Shown piece after piece: positions 28,421 to 38,200 of a DNA stretch of 64,000 nucleotides. A program made the translations under genes and the position numbers. A model generated the notes under the pieces. That model did not search any database and was not told the DNA's origin. It saw only the letters and a list, made by a program, of their open reading frames with translations. The DNA is from Mariniflexile sp. AS56 (GTDB lineage: Bacteria; Bacteroidota; Bacteroidia; Flavobacteriales; Flavobacteriaceae). Location of the stretch: assembly GCF_030552475.1 (NCBI RefSeq), contig NZ_JAUPED010000003.1, positions 124,001-188,000 on the forward strand. The letters run 5' to 3'. Each line of letters opens with the position of its first letter. Within the stretch, counting starts at the first letter, position 1.

Positions 28421-30937
28421 ATGAATTATATCAAATTAAAATCCAAAAAATTATCAAAGCATTTACTTATAGGTGCCATGTGTTCTTTCATAACAGCCAT
28501 CAGTTTTGCAAATTCTAAACCATCAAAAGGTGTTTTAAGTAGTTCTTTGCAAACCCAGTCAGCTAAGGTTAACGAAACCATAACTTATAGTTTTCAGTTT
28601 AAAAATGTTAAAAGTACTTCGGAAACCTACTATTTAAGTCTGCGAAACCCTCGAGAATTGGCTTGTGAAAATATTCTGAGTGATTCTAAAATCAGTTTAG
28701 AACCTCATGCAGTGCATCATGGTACGTTAAAGGTTATGATAAGCGATAGAATGTCATTGGGTAGCCATGAAGCGAGTGTGGTTGTGGTTAAAAATGAATT
28801 GGGAGATGAATTAGAAACTTTAGAGTTCATTTCAGTACGGTCAAAACCACATCCGTTTTTGTTAGTAACCGATGATGTATTTGAAGAAGCAAAACAGAAG
28901 ATAGCGCAATACGATTGGGCAAAGCAAAATTTAGATAACATGCTTAAACAACTTGATGGTTTCAAGTTTCCTCTGCGTGAAATTATTACCAAACCACGCC
29001 CAACAAAAGTGTGGTCTAGTTTAAATTATAGTGCTAGTGATGGTGAAAAAGCCTTTCAGTTGGCATTGGCCTATAAGTTAACAGGAAAGGAAGCTTATAA
29101 AAATAAAGTGATTGCTTTAATAAAAGCCGTTTGCGATAAAGAACAAGGTTATTTATCTATTGGGGCAGCCACTAATGGGGTGCAAGTGCACGAGGGGAAC
29201 TTCTTTCTGTTTTTATCGGCGGCCTGCGATATAGTTTATAACGAGCCAGAACTTTCTACAACAGATAAAACAAATATAGAAGCTAGCTTCCGTTATTATT
29301 TAGAATTGAATAAAAAGCACATGGATGGTTTGGGTATTATGAATCACCAAGCTAGTGCTAATGCAGGAGCTATATTTGTTGCACTGTTTTTACAAGATAT
29401 TCCAGAATTGGAGTATTTAACAGAAGCGGATGGCGGAATGGCAGACCAAATAGGCAAAGGTGTTATGGCAGATGGCTGGTGGTTTGAAGGTACAGCCAAC
29501 TATTGTTATTTGGTAGTACAACGTTATTCTTTGGTAGCACAAGCTTTTGAAAATTACGGAATGGATTTATACCACAGACGCTTTCCTGTTAAATTTAAAA
29601 GTAGAGATTTTGATAACGTGAAAGAAGGTTTTGCGGGTATGAAATTTGATAATTGGGGACCTACCGGGAAAAATACACGGGGTCTGGAAGATATGGTAAC
29701 ACCCTATGTGCCTTTTATGGATGAAAATGCTTATTTGGTATCTACCAACGATTCCGACTTAAAGGAGCCGAATGAATTTTATGAATTAGCATATCGTGAA
29801 TATAAATTAGACAATTTAGCTTGGGTAATTAGTAAAACAAAACGAGAATCGTGGGTGTCTTTAATGTATGGCGTTCCAGAATTACCTGAAATCGAAGATC
29901 CAAGAACTGGATCCGATTATAGAGAAAATATAGGCTTAGTTGCATTACGCTCACAAAAAGAGGTTAAAACCCCAGAAAATCAAATTCAAGCTTATGTGAA
30001 ATATGGAACACATGGTGGTTGGCATGGTCAATTTGACCGCGCAAGTTTGGTGGCTTTAGATCGTTATGGGCATAAATATTTTGGAACCGAAATGGTCTGG
30101 TTTGGTTATGGCAATCCTGGATATAAAGAATGTGTGCAAACTTCTGCAACTCACAATATGGTTGTGGTAGATGCTTTACAACAAGAAGCCGTTCCGTCAG
30201 AGCAGTTGCTTTTTTATAAAGGCGATATCATGCAAGCATCGGTCGTAGAAACCAATGCGAGATGGCGCAAAATACCAAGTTGGAATGCAAATAAGTTTCC
30301 GCCATGGGATGATACCGATTATGAGCCTGATATGAACCCTATTCAACAAAGACGTTTGTCTATTGTTACAGATGATTATGTGATTCTTGCCGATTATATG
30401 AAATCAAACCAAAAACACACGTACGATTGGTTGATACATCCTGTCGGTTTTTCATCCATTGAAGGTGCTAAAAAGAAAGGTGCTGTTTTAGATAAATTAA
30501 GTACAGTCAATGATTCACCTTATAAATATTTTGAAAAAGCCCAATGGTATACATCAAAAAAAGGCACGAAGGTTCAGTTTGATGAAAACGGAATGAAACT
30601 AGATGTGCATACGCTTTGGCCAAGAAAAGCTGAAGTTTTAATAAGTAATTACCCCAACGGAGGGAAACAACGCGATATTAGAAATAATCCAAACCGAAGA
30701 ACCTATGGGGTTCGTGTACATGATAAAGAAGCTGTTTTTCTTAGTTTGATAGAACCTTATAAAGGAACCTCGGCCATAAAAAGCATGTCATCTTCATCTG
30801 AAAATACTATTACAGTTGAATTACAAGATGGTCGTATACAAACATTAAGCATTCAAAACTTGAAGGGTGATGTTCCGCAGGTGAAAATTATCGAAATGGT
30901 TCAAGGGAAGGTTTCAAAAACCGAATCAACCAATTAA
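28421..30937 (+). CDS. Heparinase II/III-type polysaccharide lyase (first of three)
   Basis: An 838-residue secreted protein. A beta-sandwich-like N-terminal region (about 30-140) is followed by an alpha-helical toroid (about 145-460, with GLGIMNHQASANAGA) and a beta-sheet heparinase II/III-like domain (about 500-830, with THGGWHGQFDRASLVAL and TSATHNMVVVDAL). The layout and the H/N/Y-rich motifs fit lyases that cleave uronic-acid polymers by beta-elimination. Products would be trimmed by the two GH88 enzymes. I cannot assign a CAZy family. Its best-matching partner in the locus is not obvious: the other two heparinase-type proteins resemble each other more. Confidence 0.75.
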   Translation: MNYIKLKSKKLSKHLLIGAMCSFITAISFANSKPSKGVLSSSLQTQSAKVNETITYSFQFKNVKSTSETYYLSLRNPRELACENILSDSKISLEPHAVHHGTLKVMISDRMSLGSHEASVVVVKNELGDELETLEFISVRSKPHPFLLVTDDVFEEAKQKIAQYDWAKQNLDNMLKQLDGFKFPLREIITKPRPTKVWSSLNYSASDGEKAFQLALAYKLTGKEAYKNKVIALIKAVCDKEQGYLSIGAATNGVQVHEGNFFLFLSAACDIVYNEPELSTTDKTNIEASFRYYLELNKKHMDGLGIMNHQASANAGAIFVALFLQDIPELEYLTEADGGMADQIGKGVMADGWWFEGTANYCYLVVQRYSLVAQAFENYGMDLYHRRFPVKFKSRDFDNVKEGFAGMKFDNWGPTGKNTRGLEDMVTPYVPFMDENAYLVSTNDSDLKEPNEFYELAYREYKLDNLAWVISKTKRESWVSLMYGVPELPEIEDPRTGSDYRENIGLVALRSQKEVKTPENQIQAYVKYGTHGGWHGQFDRASLVALDRYGHKYFGTEMVWFGYGNPGYKECVQTSATHNMVVVDALQQEAVPSEQLLFYKGDIMQASVVETNARWRKIPSWNANKFPPWDDTDYEPDMNPIQQRRLSIVTDDYVILADYMKSNQKHTYDWLIHPVGFSSIEGAKKKGAVLDKLSTVNDSPYKYFEKAQWYTSKKGTKVQFDENGMKLDVHTLWPRKAEVLISNYPNGGKQRDIRNNPNRRTYGVRVHDKEAVFLSLIEPYKGTSAIKSMSSSSENTITVELQDGRIQTLSIQNLKGDVPQVKIIEMVQGKVSKTESTN

Positions 30938-30946
30938 AAAAATCTA

Positions 30947-33238
30947 ATGAAAAAAATCGTTTACATTATAACATTTTTAAGTGTTTTAATAAGTGAATCA
31001 CAAGTTGTAACCCAAATTAATTGGCCTGAATTTATGGCACAACACGATTTGGTTTGGGAAGAAATACCGAAGCAATGGAATGAAGGTGCCTTTGTTGGTA
31101 ATGGTCAAGTTGGGATGATGGTTTATGCAAATTTAGATGATAACCGATTGGACTTTCATGTGGGGCGTCAAGATGTAACCGATCACCGTAAAGCTCCCAA
31201 TAAAAAAACATCGATGAATGTTAAAGGTGCTAATCTATTTGATTATTCACGTCTGGACATTGGGCGGATGGTGTTGCGCCCCGTTGGAAAAATTTTAGAT
31301 ATGAAATTTCGTCAAGATTTATGGAATGCGGAAATTAGAGGAACGATTATCACAGATTTGGGTGAAATTACGCTTAGAGCATTTACACCTTATGACCGCA
31401 TGTTGAATGTGATTGAGGTGACTTCAACGGAAACAAGAGCAAATCAATCTGTAAATTATAAATGGGAATGGTTACCTGGTTTACCTATTTCACCCCGTAT
31501 TATTGCCAAACCAGAGACTTTGAAAACTAATGAATATCCACTTAATCCAAAACCAGAATTAAAAACTATTGATGGTGTTCAAGTTTGCGAACAGTCTTTA
31601 TTGGCTGGTGGTGATTATGCAACAGCCTGGTCTAATAAAGATTCAAAAAACAACAGTTCTACCATGTATATTGCTGTTGCAAATGAAATCCCTGCAAGTC
31701 ATGTTTCTGGAAAAGTAGCTGCGAAAATAGTAGTAGATGCTGCTTCGGTTTCACTGAAAACTTTGGAAGAAGCACATAGAAACTGGTGGCATACTTATTT
31801 TCAAAAGTCATTTTTATCGGTACCAGACGGTCGTATGGAGTCTTTTTACTGGATTCAAATCTATAAAATGGCGGCTTGTTCACGTGCTGATGGTCCTGTA
31901 TTAGATTTGTTAGGCCCTTTTTTGAAAAACACCAGTTGGCCAGGGTTGTGGTGGAATTTAAATGTACAATTAACGTATTGGCCTTTTAATGCGAGTAACC
32001 ATCTTGATATTGCGGAAAACTTCATCACATTAATTGATGATAATTTCGATTTCATGTTGCCTAATAAAAGTGGTAAGAACTTTGGAGATTTCGCCTGGGC
32101 GATGCATAACTATTGGTTAATTTATAGATATAAAGGGGATGAGGTCGCTATTCGAGATAAATGGATGCCAAAAGCGAAGCAAATAGCCAAGGTGTATGAA
32201 TCTAAAATGATTAGAAATGCCGAAAATAAAATAGAGTTAACAGATATGGGCTCGCCGGAATATGGCGGTTTTAAAGCCTTTCCAAATACAAACTATAATC
32301 TCGCTTTGGTGCGCTGGTTGTTAAATACCTTAGTAGAAACGAGTGAAACCTTTCAATTAAACACCGTTGAAGTAAAAAAGTGGAAAGGCATTTTATCTGA
32401 TTTGATTCCATATCCAGAAGATGAAAATGGATTAATGATTGCTAGCAACCAACCTGTGGATATATCACATAGGCATTATTCGCATTTACTTGGTCTGTAT
32501 CCTTTATTTCAATTAAATCCAGATGATGCTAAGGTTAAAGAACTGGTGGATAAATCGGTGGTGCATTGGCATAAAATAGATAATAGTAAAGGTTTAGTGG
32601 GCTATTCTTATACGGGGGCAGCTTCTTTGTATGCCGCTTTAGGACGTGGAAATGATGCCAACCAGATGCTTCAACAGTTTCTAGATGGTGATATTCAAAG
32701 TGCGATGTTGTTGCCTAATACGTTTTATATGGAGGGGCATGGACGTAACCCAGTTATTGAAACACCGCTAAGTGCCGCATCAAGTATTTTGGAGTTGTTT
32801 ATTCAAAGCTGGGGAGAAAAAATTCGTGTATTTCCTGCGTCTCCAGATAGTTTTGAAGCTGTCAGTTTTAAGGAACTAAGAGCAGAGGGCGGTTTTTTGG
32901 TGAGTGCTTCTCGTAAAAATGGTCTAACAGAATTTGTGGAAATTGAAAGTCTAGTTGGTAGTTCATGTACTGTGAAGATTAGCGATTGGAGTGAGGCTGT
33001 GCAAATTTCCGAAGGACGCCACATTGATATTATTAAAGTAGGAAGTGATGAGTTTCGAATTAATCTCAAAAAAGGGGAGCGCATTACCATGGCATCAAAT
33101 AAATCTACAAAAGCTGAAATTCGAGTTATTCCACACCCCGCGGATGAAATCAATTTATATGGTGTAAAACAAGGAAAATCATATACAGAGGTTTATGAAT
33201 ATCCAGTGCCTTCTTTTAATTTACCAGAAAAAAAATAA
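30947..33238 (+). CDS. GH95-like (alpha/alpha)6 glycoside hydrolase
   Basis: A 763-residue protein with a signal peptide. The N-terminal region (EEIPKQWNEGAFVGNGQVGMMVYANL) matches the start of GH95 and DUF5703-type proteins. It is followed by an all-helical catalytic-type domain with WWNLNVQLTYWPFNASNH, SHRHYSHLLGLYP and a C-terminal beta domain. The segment that in GH95 fucosidases reads roughly IDGNFG is here YMEGHGRNPVIETPLS, so the catalytic set differs and the specificity may too. It starts 9 bp after the lyase gene. alpha-Fucosidase or alpha-galactosidase activity is possible given GH29 downstream. Confidence 0.6.
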   Translation: MKKIVYIITFLSVLISESQVVTQINWPEFMAQHDLVWEEIPKQWNEGAFVGNGQVGMMVYANLDDNRLDFHVGRQDVTDHRKAPNKKTSMNVKGANLFDYSRLDIGRMVLRPVGKILDMKFRQDLWNAEIRGTIITDLGEITLRAFTPYDRMLNVIEVTSTETRANQSVNYKWEWLPGLPISPRIIAKPETLKTNEYPLNPKPELKTIDGVQVCEQSLLAGGDYATAWSNKDSKNNSSTMYIAVANEIPASHVSGKVAAKIVVDAASVSLKTLEEAHRNWWHTYFQKSFLSVPDGRMESFYWIQIYKMAACSRADGPVLDLLGPFLKNTSWPGLWWNLNVQLTYWPFNASNHLDIAENFITLIDDNFDFMLPNKSGKNFGDFAWAMHNYWLIYRYKGDEVAIRDKWMPKAKQIAKVYESKMIRNAENKIELTDMGSPEYGGFKAFPNTNYNLALVRWLLNTLVETSETFQLNTVEVKKWKGILSDLIPYPEDENGLMIASNQPVDISHRHYSHLLGLYPLFQLNPDDAKVKELVDKSVVHWHKIDNSKGLVGYSYTGAASLYAALGRGNDANQMLQQFLDGDIQSAMLLPNTFYMEGHGRNPVIETPLSAASSILELFIQSWGEKIRVFPASPDSFEAVSFKELRAEGGFLVSASRKNGLTEFVEIESLVGSSCTVKISDWSEAVQISEGRHIDIIKVGSDEFRINLKKGERITMASNKSTKAEIRVIPHPADEINLYGVKQGKSYTEVYEYPVPSFNLPEKK

Positions 33239-33339
33239 GCAAATTTCACTAGAATAATTATGTAGCTGGTCTTGCTTAAAAAAGCATAAATTTTTAAGTA
33301 AGAAAAGGTTTGGCCTGTAAACAGTGGGTTTTTAGCCTA

Positions 33340-33408
33340 AAAAGGGTTTTAATTTATTGAAAATGATTCATAGTTTATATCAAAAAAAAGGAAGTGTTTA
33401 TATACTTG
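33340..33408 (+). promoter_or_regulatory. PUL promoter B: tandem repeat plus -7 element
   Basis: Half-sites begin at 33340 and 33361 (AAATGATTCATAGTTTATAT). TATACTTG at 33401-33408 is 40 bp after the second half-site, as at promoter A. The downstream half-site is much better conserved than the upstream one. Drives GH88 copy 2. Confidence 0.68.
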
Positions 33409-33478
33409 CATAGTAACATGTAGCTAGAATTTAGATATGTGTTTTTAAAAATTTGTAGAACAAAAAGATAGATATTAT

Positions 33479-34708
33479 ATGAGAATTTTTAAACTTACTT
33501 CAGTGGTTATTTGTATAGCGTTCCTGTTATCTTGTAATAATCAAGACAAAAAGAAAAGTGGAGATACCGCTATGGTAACTGCAAAAACAAATGAAGAGGT
33601 CGTACTTGATAAAAGTGTAGCTAAAATTAAAAGTGTTTTAGGAAGTTTAAAGGAAGCGGATAGTTTTCCTAGAAATATTACTAAAGGAAAAAAGGAATGG
33701 AATAAAGTAGGCGTTAGAGATTGGTGTTCTGGTTTTTGGCCTGGTGTTCTTTGGTATGCTTATGAATTTTCGGGTGATGAAGCTATTAAAAAAGGGGCTG
33801 AGAAATTTACAGAACCTTTAAAAACAATCGCTTATACACCAGCAGATAATCATGATATTGGTTTTATGGTATACTGCAGTTATGGTAACGGATATAGATT
33901 AACAGGTAATGAAGAATACAAAAAAATATTACTTGCTGCTGCTGATACGTTAGCAACACTTTACCATCCAAAAGCGGGAACTATTTTGTCATGGCCAGAA
34001 ATGAAACATAAATTTGGACATAACACCATTATTGATAACATGATGAACTTAGAGCTTTTATTTTGGGCAGCTAAGAATGGTGGCGATAAAAAATTATATG
34101 ATTTAGCTAAGAGTCACGCAGATGTTTCAATGAAATATTTGGTACGTCCAGATTATTCTATTTATCATGTGATTTCTTTTGATGATAAAACAGGTGAATT
34201 TGTTAAAGGTGCTACCCACCAAGGATACGCAGACGAGTCTATGTGGGCCAGAGGTCAAGGTTGGGGAATCTATGGTTTCGCCATGTCTTATCGCGAAACA
34301 GGAGATGAAGCCTACCTTAAAACATCTCAAAAATTGGCAGACCATTTTATAGCACGTTTACCAGAAGATGGTATTCCTTACTGGGATTTTGATGATCCTA
34401 AAATTCCAAATGCACCTAAAGATGCTTCGGCAGCAGGTGTAGTTGCTTGTGGAATGTTAGAGTTGTCTGAGCAGTTGGAAGATAAAACCTTAAAAGAAAA
34501 GTATTTTAAAGCAGCAAAAGCATTAATTACACAATTAGGGTCTGATGCTTATTTTAGTGGTGATACCAATGATGCCCTGTTGTTACATTCTACAGGACAT
34601 TATCCTAATAATTCAGAAATAGATGTGCCTATCATTTATTCCGATTATTACTTTATGGAAGCCTTATTAAGATTGAAGAAAATAGAGAGTAAAAATATAG
34701 AGAGTTAG
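33479..34708 (+). CDS. GH88 unsaturated glucuronyl hydrolase, lipoprotein (copy 2)
   Basis: A 409-residue paralogue of the protein at 25377, with lipobox LLSC near residue 19. The catalytic aspartates are Asp126 (HDIGFMVYCSYGNGYRL) and Asp186 (IIDNMMNLELLFWA). The two copies differ in the substrate-facing segment after the second aspartate (RPDYSIYHVISFDD here, RPDSAVYHLGEFND in copy 1), which may reflect different sulfation or linkage preferences. It has its own operator-promoter and its own terminator, so it is a single-gene transcript. It releases unsaturated uronic acid from lyase products. Confidence 0.9.
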   Translation: MRIFKLTSVVICIAFLLSCNNQDKKKSGDTAMVTAKTNEEVVLDKSVAKIKSVLGSLKEADSFPRNITKGKKEWNKVGVRDWCSGFWPGVLWYAYEFSGDEAIKKGAEKFTEPLKTIAYTPADNHDIGFMVYCSYGNGYRLTGNEEYKKILLAAADTLATLYHPKAGTILSWPEMKHKFGHNTIIDNMMNLELLFWAAKNGGDKKLYDLAKSHADVSMKYLVRPDYSIYHVISFDDKTGEFVKGATHQGYADESMWARGQGWGIYGFAMSYRETGDEAYLKTSQKLADHFIARLPEDGIPYWDFDDPKIPNAPKDASAAGVVACGMLELSEQLEDKTLKEKYFKAAKALITQLGSDAYFSGDTNDALLLHSTGHYPNNSEIDVPIIYSDYYFMEALLRLKKIESKNIES

Positions 34709-34752
34709 TTTGTTATTTTAGTTAGTTTATGAAACCTAGTTTCATTTTGAGT

Positions 34753-34788
34753 AGCCCCTTAAAATTTATTTTAAGGGGCTTTTTTTTT
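34753..34788 (+). terminator. Rho-independent terminator after GH88 copy 2
   Basis: A perfect 12-bp stem AGCCCCTTAAAA / TTTTAAGGGGCT with a four-base loop is followed by eight Ts. The rest of the 551-bp gap to susC is described in the promoter C and leader entries; nothing else was recognised. Confidence 0.95.
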
Positions 34789-35004
34789 GCGTAAAAGGAA
34801 TGTTTGGGATTTGGTTATTAGTTTAGAAAAAAAACAAGCATTAGATGGACGAGGGGGTGTTTTTGTCTGTCGTGTTATTTTACCATGTTAGTGTGAATTT
34901 ATTGATTTGTAGGTGAAGTACTCTAGACATAAGTAGTTTTCAGTTGTAAGAAACGGTAATGGCATGCGTGTGAAATAAACTATTTTTTCTAGAATTTGAA
35001 GTAA

Positions 35005-35073
35005 AAATGAGTCATAAATTAAATAGAATGGCTCATAAGTTACATTAAATACTTGTTATTATTTATAAAATTG
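35005..35073 (+). promoter_or_regulatory. PUL promoter C: tandem repeat plus -7 element before susC-1
   Basis: Two direct repeats begin at 35005 (AAATGAGTCATAAATTAA) and 35026 (GAATGGCTCATAAGTTAC), with 15 of 21 positions shared. TAAAATTG at 35066-35073 is again 40 bp after the start of the second repeat. Transcription would begin near 35080, giving an untranslated leader of about 180 nt. Confidence 0.68.
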
Positions 35074-35082
35074 CATCAGAAA

Positions 35083-35116
35083 TTCTAATCAATAGTTTGA
35101 AAGCTATTGATTAGAA
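35083..35116 (+). promoter_or_regulatory. 5'-terminal hairpin of the susC-1 mRNA
   Basis: A perfect 13-bp stem (TTCTAATCAATAG / CTATTGATTAGAA, eight-base loop) begins only a few bases after the transcription start predicted from promoter C. No U-tract follows. A hairpin at the very 5' end commonly protects an mRNA from decay. Confidence 0.6.
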
Positions 35117-35150
35117 AATTGTCATTATTAACATTATAACAAATAAAGCT

Positions 35151-35210
35151 ATGATTAAAGAAGCACACATTAAAAATTTCAAACCTGGTCCGATTAAAAG
35201 GATGAGGTAG
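35151..35210 (+). CDS. Possible 19-codon leader ORF upstream of susC-1
   Basis: The frame reads MIKEAHIKNFKPGPIKRMR and stops 49 bp before the susC start codon. Its 3' half is more GC-rich than the rest of the leader and can fold (CCT-TCC with GGA-AGG). It could be a leader peptide that couples translation to susC expression, or the DNA may simply encode RNA structure. No ribosome-binding site is obvious, as is common in this phylum. Confidence 0.3.
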   Translation: MIKEAHIKNFKPGPIKRMR

Positions 35211-35259
35211 TCCGGAACTTAATTTCAATCTAAATTATTTATAACAAAAAAATGTATTT

Positions 35260-38200
35260 ATGTATAAAAGTAGTAAATTAAAAAAGTTGTCTATGAAGCC
35301 AGTTATGTTATTGGCTTTATGGTTGAGTTTTTCATTTAGCGGGGTATATGCGACTACAGCAGCTCCAGTAGATGATCAAAACAAAACAGTAACGGGTACA
35401 GTCGTGAGTGCTGATGATAGTATGGGGATTCCTGGTGTAAACGTTATGGTAAAGGGTACAAGTATTGGTGCTGTTACAGATTTTGATGGAAACTATTCTG
35501 TTAATGTACCATCAAACGCTAGCGTTTTAGTATTTTCTTATTTAGGGTATGTAACGCAAGAAATAACAGTAGGTGGTAACAATACTGTAAATGTTTCTTT
35601 AAAATCAGATCTTACAGCTTTAGATGAGGTTGTAATTGTTGGTTTTGGTACACAGAAGAAAGCAACCCTAACAGGTTCGGTAACCCAAGTAAAGGGAGAA
35701 GATATAATGAGAGGTAAGGGGTCGTCAAGTGCTGCCTTAGCTTTACAAGGAGAAGTTCCTGGATTGGTGATTACTCGTACTTCATCGCGACCAGGAAACG
35801 AAGGAACTGGTATTCAAATTCGTGGAGATATTTCAGTAAATGGAATTAGTCCATTAATATTGGTAGACGGTTTAGAAATACCAGAATGGCAGCTATCTAC
35901 AATAAATGCAAATGATATTGAGAGTTATTCTGTGTTGAAAGATGGTGCAGCGGCTATTTATGGTACAAAAGCAGCAGGAGGTGTTATATTGGTTACTACT
36001 AAGAAAGGTAAACAAGGTAAAATGAAAATTAGTTATTTAGGAGAAACTCAAGTGAATTTTTCTGGAGATATGCCTGTTGCTGGTATGCAAGAATGGGGTC
36101 AATTATATTTACAGACGCTTAATAATGACACCTTCTCTTATTTAGATAACAATGGTGCAACACAACAATCAACAGGGACGCTTAGACTTGGGTTAACTAG
36201 AGAAAATTACGAAGCAATTGCTAATGGTACATTTCCTGTAGCACCAGATACCTTCTTTCTGGGTAGTAAAGAGCATCGTTTTGCTGATGTTGACCAGTTT
36301 GATGCTGTATTTGGGACTACAATATCTAAAAGACATAACCTGTCCGCATCTGGAGGAAACGAAAACGCTACGTATAGAACCTCTCTTGGTTATGCGAATG
36401 AACGTTCTCCAATAGATTTTGTTTATGATGGGGCTAAGAAATATAATTTTCGAACCAACCTTACTTATAAAGTAAATGATTTAATAAAAACGGAATTTAA
36501 TATATCATACGATAATCGAGTTGTAGATGAGCCTACTCTAGGTGTTGGTGAATCGATAAATGACATGAATATTTTTCCTTTGTATAACCCACAAGGTCAA
36601 TATTATGATATTTTTGGAGGAAACAATATCCTTTCTAGATTAGATGAGGGAGGACGTACCGTTACTGATGAGAAAATATTCCGTTTAGGTGCTAAATTAA
36701 CCTTAGATTTAGATAAGTACGCTAAAGGTTTGTCTCTTACTTATTTTGGTAATATGAGTTCACGTAATGGTCTTAGAACAGAAAGAAAGAAGTCTGTAAC
36801 TAATTACGATTGGTTTGGAGACAGTAGCCAAGGAGTAAGTAATAACACCTTATTGAACTCTTATGTTAAACTGTATGAAACTCAGGTGGATTTTCAAAAT
36901 CATGTTGTTCAGGCTAATTACGACCGTTCATTTGGAAAACATAATGTATCGGCCTTAATCGGGTTTACAGGAGAGGAACAGCAGTCGAATAGGTATTATA
37001 CTGCCCGATCAAACATGGCGTCTGATGGTTTAGATGACATTAATACAGGTGATATTACCACACAAGTTACAGGAGGTTCTCCCAATAATTCAAATGGTAC
37101 TAGGTTTAATTCTGGAGCAGATGCTATAGGACTTGTATCGTATATTGGAAAAATAAACTATGACTTTGATGGAACTTTTCTTTTAGAAGCTTTGGGTCGT
37201 AGAGATGGTTCTTCTCGTTTACACCCAGATTTTAGGTATAAAAACTTCTATGCAGGTTCAGCAGGTGTTAATTTACATAAATTAGATTTTGTTGATAATT
37301 TAGATGTTTTCGACAATTTAAAATTATACACGTCGTATGGTGAAACTGGTTCTGTAACTGGTATTGGAGCTTATGATTATATTTCTGAAATAAACACTGG
37401 TTCAAGTATATTTGGAGCAGATCCGTCACAAAGTAACACAGCCTGGATTGGTAGTTTAGTATCTACAGATCGTACATGGGAGCGTGTTGCAACAACCAAT
37501 TTTGGAGTTGACTTTTCTGTGTTAGATCGTCGTTTAGGTGGTGTGGTAGAGGTTTTTAATCGTAAAAATAACGATATGTTAATTTCTATTACTTACCCTC
37601 AAGTACTAGGAGCTACAGCGCCTAAAACCAATAGTGGTGATTTTACCAGTAATGGTTGGGAAGTTTCTTTAAACTGGAAAGATCAAATAGGAGACTTTAA
37701 GTATAGAGTAGGTGTAATGGTTTGGGATAGCAAGAGTGAGATAACCCGTATGGATGGTTCTACTTCTATTTCTCCTGGAGAAAATAGAACTATTGAAGGA
37801 AGGCCTCTTAATTCCATTTTTGTATACAAAACAGATGGTTTTTTACAAAATGATCAAGAAGTACTAGATTATTATAATGACCTTGGGTTTATTGACCAAG
37901 CAGATCAAACTAAAATGAAGACAGGATCATTAATTCCTGCTTACAGAACTCTAAATCGTTTAGTGCCAGGTAGTGTAAAACGTGTAGATGTTAGCGGTGA
38001 CGGAAATATTACTACAGATGACTTGGTTTATTTTGGTGATGCCAATGCTCATAACAGCTTTGGTATCAATCTTGGCTTTGAGTATAAAGGCTTTGATTTT
38101 AGCGCATTCTTTCAAGGTGTTGGAAAACAAAATATTGTTCGTACACAAACATTGGCTTATCCTTGGCGTCGTTGGTGGCAAAACCAAAATATTTCTTATA

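Noticed and set aside
33239-33339. A terminator after the GH95-like gene
   Set aside because: Only short imperfect repeats are visible and none has a stem plus U-tract.
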